Assembly (NCBI RefSeq): GCF_949628215.1
Contig: NC_134288.1
Span: 2,666,001 to 2,730,000 of the forward strand
Length of the DNA: 64,000 nt
DNA from: Phalacrocorax aristotelis
Taxonomy: Eukaryota; Chordata; Aves; Suliformes; Phalacrocoracidae
Direction: 5' to 3'
Shown: piece after piece, positions 33,075 to 44,060 of the stretch
Position numbering within the stretch: position 1 is the stretch's first letter
Layout of the letters: each line of letters opens with the position of its first letter
Notes under the pieces: generated by a model
Told to the model about the DNA's origin: nothing
Databases searched by the model: none
The model's input: the letters and a program-made list of their open reading frames with translations, nothing else
Made by a program: the position numbers and the translations under genes

Positions 33075-36070
33075 ATGGATCCGAGGCTGCTGGACCTCCC
33101 CCTCGGGGTCAAAATCCCTGTGTTGCCCGGCTCCAAGCCTGTCTTCTGCAGGGCAAAGCTGGGGGAAAAGGTAAACGAAGCGGAAAGGGGTGGAAAAGCT
33201 CTCTTCTTTTACGGGGTCCCCGTCATTCAGAGAAGGGGCGGCCTTGTGGCCACCTGCTCTACCGCGGGAGCTGCAGCCCTTCAGTCGCACAGGGCTGGGG
33301 AGGCGGGGGGAGCGCGTGGCTCCGTGGTGCCAAGAGGAAGGAGGACTTGCCCTATAGCAGTGCTCCAGGCTGGCCAGAGCTGGATGGAGAGGAGTCTTCC
33401 AGCTACCTTTAGCTTTGCACAAGCACAGCTTGGCACCTCTGGGGAGCAGCGCAATCCTGTTTTGCAACAAGGGTGAATTGCCTGAGGAAAAGGCATGGCT
33501 GTAGGCAACATTGCAGCTCAGCTCCTTACAGGTGCAGCACGGGGTGCACCCCTCTCACCCCCGCAGTAAACAGCTCCTTGTCTGCCTCCAGCACCGGTAG
33601 AGATAGCCACCGGACGGGGGGGTGTAGGCAGAGGCCGCCTTCTCCGCTGGAGAGTCTCTGATGTAGCGAGAGCTCTCCTCTGGGTGGGAAGCAAGCCAGG
33701 GACTAGCCTGTACCTCGGAGCTTTGGAAGTGCCAGCCTGTGTGTGTGAGGAGCTCGGAAGCGCGTTCGTCTCCGCTGCTCTCTCCTGACCTGGAGTTCAT
33801 CCTCTGGAACATCTCCCTTACAGCTTCAGCGGCCCTCATGCTATTTTGACCTGGGAGATCCCTACGGTCGCCGACTGCCCACAGAGTACAACAGCCTGCA
33901 CGACCCCCATCTCCGGGCCTACCACAAACGCCAAGACAACCTGCAGAGGCTGAAGAGAGGGGGTTTCGTCACCAGCGATGGCAAGGTAGGTTTGGACGTC
34001 GTCGGGCCGATAAAAACGGTTCCCTCCGAGCGGGCTTCCCCGAGCGCAGAGGGAGCGCGTGCAGAGGAGCAGCCCCCCTCCCGCTGGGTTTGGGCTGTTT
34101 CGGGGAAGGCAGCCTGCTGCCAGTAGCTGGCTTGACAGCGCTCGGGCGATTTCTGCCCTCGTCTCTCCGTAGGTGGTTTGCACTCTGAAGGAGTTCAATG
34201 AGTACAGGCAGTATCTGACCGGACTCAAGCTGGAGGCAGAGTACGTGTTCAGGCGAGAGGAGGTAGGCAAAGCGCAGTGTTGGCGGACGCCTGTCAGCGG
34301 CACGGTGCCGAGGGCTGGGGCTTGGCTCGCGGCATCTCGGGGGGGGCGCTCAGTGCAGAAGAGACGAGGGCTGTGCTCGTGGGCCAGGCGTGGTGCCGGG
34401 GAAAGGACTAGCCGGCTCGGAGCTGAGCCAGCGCAGGGTGCTGGGGTGGGCACGGGCAGGAAGGTCATGTGCGAGCCCGCGTTGTCCTGAGGGAACCCTT
34501 CTCTTGTGCCCTCGCCGCGTGGCTGAAGCAGAGCGCTGGCCTGGGCCCGCGTGAAGCCTCAGCACGCAGGGGCGGGAGCGCTTGTCTGGGCAACGGCGAG
34601 CCACAACGCGGTGTCACCTTGCAGGAAAGGCTTCGGCAACGCCTGGCCACGTTAAGGGATGCCCACAAACCGCTGGGGACAATGGACGCTTCGTGCCTGC
34701 TGGAGCAGCTGCGGCAGCCTCAAAGACCATCTTGCCCACCTCCACCCGCGAGCAGAAAGATCTCCCTGAAATCGGGGCGCTGCAGGAGGCTGAAAGCAGC
34801 TTTGGACGAAGGCCAAACCTGCTCCCAACCTGAGCTGGGACAGGAAGGTGCCGAGCTGCCCAGGAGGGTCAGTAGCGGTGCTGACTCCGGCAAGCAGCCA
34901 GACCGCGCTGCAGACAGCGTGTCCAGAGCTGCGTCTCAACAACAAGCCGCAACAGAAGCCCAGAAGCTTGAAGAGGTGGCTGAGGCTGTGGTGTGGGAAG
35001 TGTTGCAGAGGGTGAAGGCTCCTCGGGCTCAGGCTGCCTGCGTTTTAAGGAGGGCTGCCCAGGGGATCAGAGGAAGCTTGTGTGGCAGCGCCGGAGGAGC
35101 AGAACCTTCGGAGACTTCTCCTTCACTTTGCCAGCAGGAAACTGGACGGGTGGCCAAAGAGCTCGTAGCGACCGTGCTGGAGAGCTTGGCAAAGGCTTTG
35201 AAATCCAGCACGGCCACAGCGTGTGAGCCAGGGCCGGCAGGCAGGCGGAAGGAGCGACCTGTTGCCGGAGGAGCCACCCGAGCCGAGGAAGAGAAATCGG
35301 GGCAAGCTGAAACAGCAGCTTCCGATGGAGCGTCTGCAGAGGCTTCCCTGGACAAACTCATCAGAGAAGTTGTTGACGGCGTTTGCTGCACCTTGGAATC
35401 CTTTGCAACTTCTCAGGTTGAACGAGACCCTAGCTGCAAATATTCCAACAGCCTGGAGCTTCCCGGGAGAAATCTCTCCAAGAGACAGGCGCAGCCATCC
35501 CAGGCACCTTTCTCAAGGCAGGCTGTGGAACAAGCACAGGGACTCCCCAGAGCATCTCAACAGCAGAGCCTGGAAGCAAGCAAGGGACCAAAGTCGCTTG
35601 CCTTGCAGCCACTGCCAAACAGAGCCGCTGCTGATGCCTCGCAACTCAGTGGCACGACTGCCGGGGAGAGCATCCAAAATGCCTCCTCCGGAGTTCAGCA
35701 GCACCACGCCGAACGGGCTGGGTATGCCACAACTGTTGTCCCCGAGGTTCCTGCAACGGCGCAGAAGTTCGAGCGAGAACTGACGCCGAAGCCGACAGCC
35801 TTAGCCAACACTTTGGCTATAAGGACCATGGCAAGCCGCATCATCGACTCTGTTTTAGAGCGGAGCTGTCAACCTGGGCCTGCCCTGAGTCCCAGACTGA
35901 ATTTTGGAAGGTGCGTCGCAAAGCTGCCTGCACCGTCAGATGGAAAGGAGAGCTATCCCGCTGAGGACGTCCTCCCCTCCATGTGCCCACACTTCTCCGG
36001 ACAGCCCGTCGTCCGGCGGGTGCGAAGCCCCCTGCCCGGGCAGGAGCACAGCGCAGAGCAGTGCGCGTAA
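33075..36070 (+). CDS. FSIP2-like: FSIP2-like, unit 5 (597 aa, intact)
   Basis: Coding exons 33075-33170, 33824-33985, 34173-34262 and 34625-36070. Compared with unit 1: L278S, I289T, T309K, M312T, I369V, V450A, R456Q, L492P, P496Q and V569M. Exon 5 encodes the same protein as unit 6, while exon 2 keeps K13 as in unit 1. Confidence 0.85.
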
Positions 36071-36233
36071 AGCTTGTGCAAGGCGAGCCCCAGCAGCCCG
36101 TGTCAGAAAGGAGGGTGTTAGCTGGCAGGCTTGTGGACACTGTCCTGAGGAGGTGTGTGGCAGGAGAGGTGTAGAAGAGCCCCTGGGCAGCTCCACCAGG
36201 CAGCACACACAGACCTTACGCCCTTGTGCTCGC

Positions 36234-36239
36234 AATAAA
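36234..36239 (+). promoter_or_regulatory. Poly(A) signal AATAAA, unit 5
   Basis: AATAAA at the conserved distance from the stop. Confidence 0.85.
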
Positions 36240-36553
36240 GAGCTCACTCCCAAGTGCTTGCTTGTGCCTACCTACGTTCAAGCCAGCCCAGGCTGTGTCT
36301 GGGCATTTTCCCTGCGGCAATCTCCCTCGTCTTTTTCCCTCCTGCGGCCTCCGTCACGCTAAGACCCGATTTTAGAGGGAATCTTAACCACGGAGGCGAG
36401 AAGTAGCCAGCATTTTTGTCTTGTTTAGCAAGCTTTGCTGCCAGGCTAGCGGAGGGGACGGGTCCGGTTCTAGGAGGCCTGGCTTTCACCTTCTGTGAGG
36501 GACAATGTTGGCCTTCGCCTTGAGATCCTTTTTCCGGGGCCCTTTCTCCTCAG

Positions 36554-39500
36554 GCCGAGCTCCCCCAGAAGCTCTGCACAGATAGGTGCTGTCACTGCGC
36601 CTGGGATGGGCGGTGGCCTCTCCACCCGGGGCCCGCTCTGCCACGTGTTGTTTGGGTCTGGTCTGTCCTGAGCGGGGAGGCAGGTATGTTGTGGAGGCCC
36701 AGAATGGTGCACGGGAGCAGGTTCCCGTGAGCAGCCCGTGCCAGGGCTCAGCCAGAGGGGAGCGGCGGGAGCAACCCCCTCTCGAACAGGAGCTCACTAC
36801 CCTGCTGTGCCGCACACGGGCTTGGCCTTGGACGGTCTCCCGTGGAGCATCCCCTGGGGAAGGGAGGCCTTCGGTCCCACAAGGAGACAAGGCCGAGGGT
36901 TGACAGTTGACATTCAAGCGCTAACTGCTCGGCGGTGGAAATTTGTGACCGAGGAACGATCCGGCACGGAGGGCAAGGAGGCCCCACTGCGAGAAGGGGT
37001 TGACCTGGCTGGAAGCAGGGGTGCCAGAGACAGCAGGACTCCCTGCAAGGGAGTGCAGTTTCCCTGGGTGATTAGAAACAGCCTCGGCACTGCCTTGTAG
37101 CCATCCTGGAACGGAAGCTCTCAGGGGCCACCTCTGACTGGCCAGCAGAGCTGCTCTGGGAGATGGGCCCACGGCCCAGCTGAGGTGCCCCAGGCAAACC
37201 GCTCAAACTGCTCACGGGATGGGCGCTGGTGCAAGGGGAGGGAAGGAACCTGCTTGTGACGCATCATTGCCGACTCCAGGTAGAGCCGCTCTGCCCAATG
37301 CATTGTTCGGGTTTTTTGGTTTAGCTTGGTTGTTTTTCGTATTCAAGCACAAACGTGGGTTTAGTTTGCCTCGAGGGGTGCCGTAAAAATTCCCCAATAG
37401 CAGGAAACAGAGCCCGGCCTACCCAGAGAACCTCTCGAGTCTTTGGTTTACCACTCTGCCCATCTGCAGAGAGAAAGTAACCCCAGCTGCAGGGAGCCTA
37501 CAGCGGGCACCTGGAGGGGCCCTCACAGCCCTGCGACACCGGCAACAAGGGACATGTTGTGCAGGAGTTCTTTAGCTCTAACTTCTGGAAGGCCTTCCCA
37601 CAGGAACTGCTATGTATCGGAGGCTGTGAGCAGTGGCTCGAGGTAAGGCGTGAGCTCCCTCAGTCTCTCTCTCCACCCCGGCCTCTTTCCCGGGACAATG
37701 CCAGCCCTTCAGGATCACCAGCACTCGTCCCCACACCTCCACAGCCAGCCCCTCTCTCCCCCAGGCTAAAGGCGTCCTTCTCTCCTGGCTGGCCAAACCA
37801 GAGGTCCCTCCTGTTCCCTGGCAAGACGGTCAGCACGCAGACGCAGAGAGGGAAATGCTCGCTGCAGGCAGCTAGGTATGCTCCCGAGCACCTTGGCTGC
37901 CCCTGGAGCAGCCAGCCCCTCGGGCCCTCTTCTCACTCATGTCAGCACCAGAAAACACCAGCAGCCAAACCACCTTCCCTCTGCTACTCCAGCCCTGCCC
38001 GGTCACTCTGGATTCTGTTCTGAATTGCCTTCTTTCTGTTCGTGCCCTCTCCTCGACTGGAATGGCAAAACCCCGTGACACGGGGGTGAGAATATCTTTG
38101 TAAGCAAACTGGCTGGCAGGATGGAGACACGCAGCGCCGCGTGCCTCTGTCGCCTCTGCACCCCGGCCCCTGCCGAGGCTTTCGGCAGAGACCGCCTTCC
38201 TCCTGCCCTCGCTGAGCTCCTGGGCTCAGAAGTGCCGTGAACTTCAGTGGGTCTCTTTGCAGGGACGTCACCACGCTCGTAACATCGCAGGCTGTCCCAG
38301 CTGATGTGTGGCCATGGGATCCTCTCCGTGAGCTTTACCGATACCCCAACACACCGCAGTGTGCTGGTTTTGGCTGACAAGGCGTTAATTCTCCTCCCCG
38401 TGGGGCGCCGGCTACCTTTCCAGCTTCCCGCGCTCTGCCACGTCGGCGGGAGGCTGGCAGGGGCAGAGGGGCAGGGCCACGGCGGGGGCGGCTGCCCGCC
38501 GCTGCCCAACGGCATGTTCATTCCGTAGCATGTGACACCATGGCCAGTATATTAAGGGGGGGGCAGTTTTCGGCTCGGAAGAGGCGCGCCGTGGGGCGGG
38601 CGGGCGCCTGCGTCGCGTGGCGTATTTCCGCCCTTCATTCCCCTCCCCCGCCCCGCCCGGGTTTTGCGCCTCTCGTTGTTCTCATTTCCATTGCATTGTT
38701 GTTGTTTGGGGTTTTTTTCGAAATCTTAATCATCGAACTGTTCTTATCTGAACCCACGAGCGTTACCCTTCTGATTCTGATTTGGGGTTTTCTCCGAAAT
38801 CTTAATCATCGAACTGTTCTTATCTGAACCCACGAGCGTTACCCTTCTGATTCTCTCCCCGATCTGCCCGTGGGGGAGTGAGCGAGCGGCTGTGCGGGGC
38901 TGAGCTGCCGGCTAAACCACGACACACAGGTAAGGAGCGGTCTCTGTTTTTAAAGTGATGGAACCCCAGAGGTGTGACACAACTTCCAAGGGGGTCTTAG
39001 TTTAGCTAGTTCCTGTCACTTTTGTGACTCCCTGACTTGCACTGCACAGGGCGTTCTGCTCTGCCTTGCCTGGCTTCTTACAGGCAGAGCCCGGCGGATG
39101 CACGGTCTGGCGTCTGCTGCGGCTCTCGGGCGTCCCTGTGCTTTCCAGCTGCAGAGGAACTGCACACAGGGCCTCGCACGTCCCCTACCGGGACCACATA
39201 CAGCTCCGGCAGCGCTTCCTGAGGGTGCAAATGTCTGTGAACACGGCGCAAGGGGCGTCGCTGTTGTGGCTGAGGAGCCAACGCCGCAGGGAGAGGGGAG
39301 TCGGGGCACAGCCGATGCCGCTCCTGCGCTTGCAAAGCAGGAGAAGAGCGGCAGCTGGCGCATGTGCAAGAGGCTGCTTTGGAAGCAGAGGAGCATGGTT
39401 CCTGGGCCGTGCACTTTACTGTTTCCCACGAGACCCACGGTAATCATCGGCACGTACAATTTATTACTCTCCCTGTTTCTTGCCTTTGTTTAACAAGAGA

Positions 39501-39927
39501 GCCTGGCAGGACCTCTCCCGTTTCAAAGCTGCCACGACGACCTGAGGAGGACAGGCGACGCACCACCGATCCCAAACGCGGGCACGCAGTCGTTAGGTTC
39601 GATGGTTGGGCTGCCGTTCAGCAGGACCTAGACGGGCTGGAGGAAGGGGCCATCGGCGACCTCACCGCATCCATCCCCAAAGCGGTAGGAAGTGAGAGCC
39701 GAAGCGAGCAGCAGAGACGTGGGCGGGGGAGGCTGACTGGGAAGGGGGCAGAGAGGTGCCTGGGCTGAAGGGGAGCCTGAGGAAAGGGCAGGGGAGGGGT
39801 TTCCCTCGGCCTCTGTTTGCCTTCTGCGTTGTTTCTCAAGACGCGAATCGGGAATTGGATGTTGACTGCTGTGGGCCAACAATCCAATTCAGTGCAGTCG
39901 CCCGACTCGAGGCTGCTTTGCCCGTGA
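36554..39927 (+). other. Candidate second gene, units 5-6
   Basis: Counterpart of 6729-10036. In units 6 and 7 the third segment has CAGGAGTTC, where other units have CAGGCGTTC. Confidence 0.3.
38360..38924 (+). mobile_element. Solo LTR with 76-bp internal duplication, unit 6
   Basis: Same insertion. It has the tandem duplication seen in units 4 and 7 but not the GCGTG expansion. Confidence 0.85.
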
Positions 39928-40036
39928 CAGGGAAGAGGTCTAAAAAGGAAAAGGGGGAAAGCTGAGCTAAGAAGGAGCCTCTCTGCTGTGGCCGTTCCTT
40001 GCATCTCTTCCCGCTTGTCGAGGATGCCTGCTTTGC

Positions 40037-40147
40037 TTCACAGAATCGCAGAGGAGTTGAGGTGGGAAGGGCCCTGTGGAGATGACCTCTCAAAGCGCGC
40101 TCAGCAAGAGCGGGTGGCCCACAGGCCTGTCCCATGGTCCGGTGGGC
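40037..40147 (-). mobile_element. CR1 remnant, unit 6
   Basis: Counterpart of 2705-2815. Confidence 0.6.
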
Positions 40148-40232
40148 GGCAGCCGGGCGGCGGCACGGCAATGCAGCGATGTGACAACGCTGCAACATGA
40201 CAGCGCTGTGATGCGACAATGCCCCGTGGCTC

Positions 40233-40386
40233 TATATAGCCGCTCGCTGGGAGCCTCTGGAGCGAGCGGAGTCAGCGCAGGGTCGCAGCTCCACGAGAGC
40301 TCTTGGAAGGAGCCGCGGAGCGCCGTCTCACTGCTGGCATCCGAAAGGCAGACGCACTGCCGAGTGCACTGGGAGAGAGGAGAGAG
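40233..40386 (+). promoter_or_regulatory. TATA promoter and exon 1, unit 6
   Basis: TATATA at 40233, donor at 40386/40387. Upstream motifs are of unit 1 type. Confidence 0.7.
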
Positions 40387-40581
40387 GTGAGCAGCGGGGC
40401 CGACGGAGAGGGCTCAGCCGGGGAGCCCCGGGTGTGGCAGGGTTGCTCTGGGGCCTTGGCACGTGCCCTTTCTTGCAAGTGCCATGCAGGAGGCTTCTTG
40501 AGCTGGCACCTGAGTGTCTCTGTCTTCCTAGCTCGGGCACAGGAGACGGCACCTGGGAGAAGGAGCTACTGGGCTGGGCTG

Positions 40582-43577
40582 ATGGATCCGAGGCTGCTGG
40601 ACCTCCCCCTCGGGGTCAGAATCCCTGTGTTGCCCGGCTCCAAGCCTGTCTTCTGCAGGGCAAAGCTGGGGGAAAAGGTAAACGAAGCGGAAAGGGGTGG
40701 AAAAGCTCTCTTCTTTTACGGGGTCCCCGTCATTCAGAGAAGGGGCGGCCTTGTGGCCACCTGCTCTACCGCGGGAGCTGCAGCCCTTCAGTCGCACAGG
40801 GCTGGGGAGGCGGGGGGAGCGCGTGGCTCCGTGGTGCCAAGAGGAAGGAGGACTTGCCCTATAGCAGTGCTCCAGGCTGGCCAGAGCTGGATGGAGAGGA
40901 GTCTTCCAGCTACCTTTAGCTTTGCACAAGCACAGCTTGGCACCTCTGGGGAGCAGCGCAATCCTGTTTTGCAACAAGGGTGAATTGCCTGAGGAAAAGG
41001 CATGGCTGTAGGCAACATTGCAGCTCAGCTCCTTACAGGTGCAGCACGGGGTGCACCCCTCTCACCCCCGCAGTAAACAGCTCCTTGTCTGCCTCCAGCA
41101 CCGGTAGAGATAGCCACCGGACGGGGGGGTGTAGGCAGAGGCCGCCTTCTCCGCTGGAGAGTCTCTGATGTAGCGAGAGCTCTCCTCTGGGTGGGAAGCA
41201 AGCCAGGGACTAGCCTGTACCTCGGAGCTTTGGAAGTGCCAGCCTGTGTGTGTGAGGAGCTCGGAAGCGCGTTCGTCTCCGCTGCTCTCTCCTGACCTGG
41301 AGTTCATCCTCTGGAACATCTCCCTTACAGCTTCAGCGGCCCTCATGCTATTTTGACCTGGGAGATCCCTACGGTCGCCGACTGCCCACAGAGTACAACA
41401 GCCTGCACGACCCCCATCTCCGGGCCTACCACAAACGCCAAGACAACCTGCAGAGGCTGAAGAGAGGGGGTTTCGTCACCAGCGATGGCAAGGTAGGTTT
41501 GGACGTCGTCGGGCCGATAAAAACGGTTCCCTCCGAGCGGGCTTCCCCGAGCGCAGAGGGAGCGCGTGCAGAGGAGCAGCCCCCCTCCCGCTGGGTTTGG
41601 GCTGTTTCGGGGAAGGCAGCCTGCTGCCAGTAGCTGGCTTGACAGCGCTCGGGCGATTTCTGCCCTCGTCTCTCCGTAGGTGGTTTGCACTCTGAAGGAG
41701 TTCAATGAGTACAGGCAGTATCTGACCGGACTCAAGCTGGAGGCAGAGTACGTGTTCAGGCGAGAGGAGGTAGGCAAAGCGCAGTGTTGGCGGACGCCTG
41801 TCAGCGGCACGGTGCCGAGGGCTGGGGCTTGGCTCGCGGCATCTCGGGGGGGGCGCTCAGTGCAGAAGAGACGAGGGCTGTGCTCGTGGGCCAGGCGTGG
41901 TGCCGGGGAAAGGACTAGCCGGCTCGGAGCTGAGCCAGCGCAGGGTGCTGGGGTGGGCACGGGCAGGAAGGTCATGTGCGAGCCCGCGTTGTCCTGAGGG
42001 AACCCTTCTCTTGTGCCCTCGCCGCGTGGCTGAAGCAGAGCGCTGGCCTGGGCCCGCGTGAAGCCTCAGCACGCAGGGGCGGGAGCGCTTGTCTGGGCAA
42101 CGGCGAGCCACAACGCGGTGTCACCTTGCAGGAAAGGCTTCGGCAACGCCTGGCCACGTTAAGGGATGCCCACAAACCGCTGGGGACAATGGACGCTTCG
42201 TGCCTGCTGGAGCAGCTGCGGCAGCCTCAAAGACCATCTTGCCCACCTCCACCCGCGAGCAGAAAGATCTCCCTGAAATCGGGGCGCTGCAGGAGGCTGA
42301 AAGCAGCTTTGGACGAAGGCCAAACCTGCTCCCAACCTGAGCTGGGACAGGAAGGTGCCGAGCTGCCCAGGAGGGTCAGTAGCGGTGCTGACTCCGGCAA
42401 GCAGCCAGACCGCGCTGCAGACAGCGTGTCCAGAGCTGCGTCTCAACAACAAGCCGCAACAGAAGCCCAGAAGCTTGAAGAGGTGGCTGAGGCTGTGGTG
42501 TGGGAAGTGTTGCAGAGGGTGAAGGCTCCTCGGGCTCAGGCTGCCTGCGTTTTAAGGAGGGCTGCCCAGGGGATCAGAGGAAGCTTGTGTGGCAGCGCCG
42601 GAGGAGCAGAACCTTCGGAGACTTCTCCTTCACTTTGCCAGCAGGAAACTGGACGGGTGGCCAAAGAGCTCGTAGCGACCGTGCTGGAGAGCTTGGCAAA
42701 GGCTTTGAAATCCAGCACGGCCACAGCGTGTGAGCCAGGGCCGGCAGGCAGGCGGAAGGAGCGACCTGTTGCCGGAGGAGCCACCCGAGCCGAGGAAGAG
42801 AAATCGGGGCAAGCTGAAACAGCAGCTTCCGATGGAGCGTCTGCAGAGGCTTCCCTGGACAAACTCATCAGAGAAGTTGTTGACGGCGTTTGCTGCACCT
42901 TGGAATCCTTTGCAACTTCTCAGGTTGAACGAGACCCTAGCTGCAAATATTCCAACAGCCTGGAGCTTCCCGGGAGAAATCTCTCCAAGAGACAGGCGCA
43001 GCCATCCCAGGCACCTTTCTCAAGGCAGGCTGTGGAACAAGCACAGGGACTCCCCAGAGCATCTCAACAGCAGAGCCTGGAAGCAAGCAAGGGACCAAAG
43101 TCGCTTGCCTTGCAGCCACTGCCAAACAGAGCCGCTGCTGATGCCTCGCAACTCAGTGGCACGACTGCCGGGGAGAGCATCCAAAATGCCTCCTCCGGAG
43201 TTCAGCAGCACCACGCCGAACGGGCTGGGTATGCCACAACTGTTGTCCCCGAGGTTCCTGCAACGGCGCAGAAGTTCGAGCGAGAACTGACGCCGAAGCC
43301 GACAGCCTTAGCCAACACTTTGGCTATAAGGACCATGGCAAGCCGCATCATCGACTCTGTTTTAGAGCGGAGCTGTCAACCTGGGCCTGCCCTGAGTCCC
43401 AGACTGAATTTTGGAAGGTGCGTCGCAAAGCTGCCTGCACCGTCAGATGGAAAGGAGAGCTATCCCGCTGAGGACGTCCTCCCCTCCATGTGCCCACACT
43501 TCTCCGGACAGCCCGTCGTCCGGCGGGTGCGAAGCCCCCTGCCCGGGCAGGAGCACAGCGCAGAGCAGTGCGCGTAA
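40582..43577 (+). CDS. FSIP2-like: FSIP2-like, unit 6 (597 aa, intact)
   Basis: Coding exons 40582-40677, 41331-41492, 41680-41769 and 42132-43577. R13 in exon 2. Exon 5 protein identical to unit 5. Exon 4 shares with unit 5 a silent AAT in FNEY where other units have AAC. Confidence 0.85.
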
Positions 43578-43740
43578 AGCTTGTGCAAGGCGAGCCCCAG
43601 CAGCCCGTGTCAGAAAGGAGGGTGTTAGCTGGCAGGCTTGTGGACACTGTCCTGAGGAGGTGTGTGGCAGGAGAGGTGTAGAAGAGCCCCTGGGCAGCTC
43701 CACCAGGCAGCACACACAGACCTTACGCCCTTGTGCTCGC

Positions 43741-43746
43741 AATAAA
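43741..43746 (+). promoter_or_regulatory. Poly(A) signal AATAAA, unit 6
   Basis: AATAAA at the conserved distance from the stop. Confidence 0.85.
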
Positions 43747-44060
43747 GAGCTCACTCCCAAGTGCTTGCTTGTGCCTACCTACGTTCAAGCCAGCCCAGGC
43801 TGTGTCTGGGCATTTTCCCTGCGGCAATCTCCCTCGTCTTTTTCCCTCCTGCGGCCTCCGTCACGCTAAGACCCGATTTTAGAGGGAATCTTAACCACGG
43901 AGGCGAGAAGTAGCCAGCATTTTTGTCTTGTTTAGCAAGCTTTGCTGCCAGGCTAGCGGAGGGGACGGGTCCGGTTCTAGGAGGCCTGGCTTTCACCTTC
44001 TGTGAGGGACAATGTTGGCCTTCGCCTTGAGATCCTTTTTCCGGGGCCCTTTCTCCTCAG

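Larger units (their letters stand above)
29826..37256 (+). repeat. Array unit 5 (7431 bp, mosaic)
   Basis: The left part (to about 33.1 kb) carries unit 1 type markers. From about 33.18 kb on it reads like unit 6, including shared coding changes. It looks like a recombinant with a joint in or near the start of intron 2. Confidence 0.96.
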
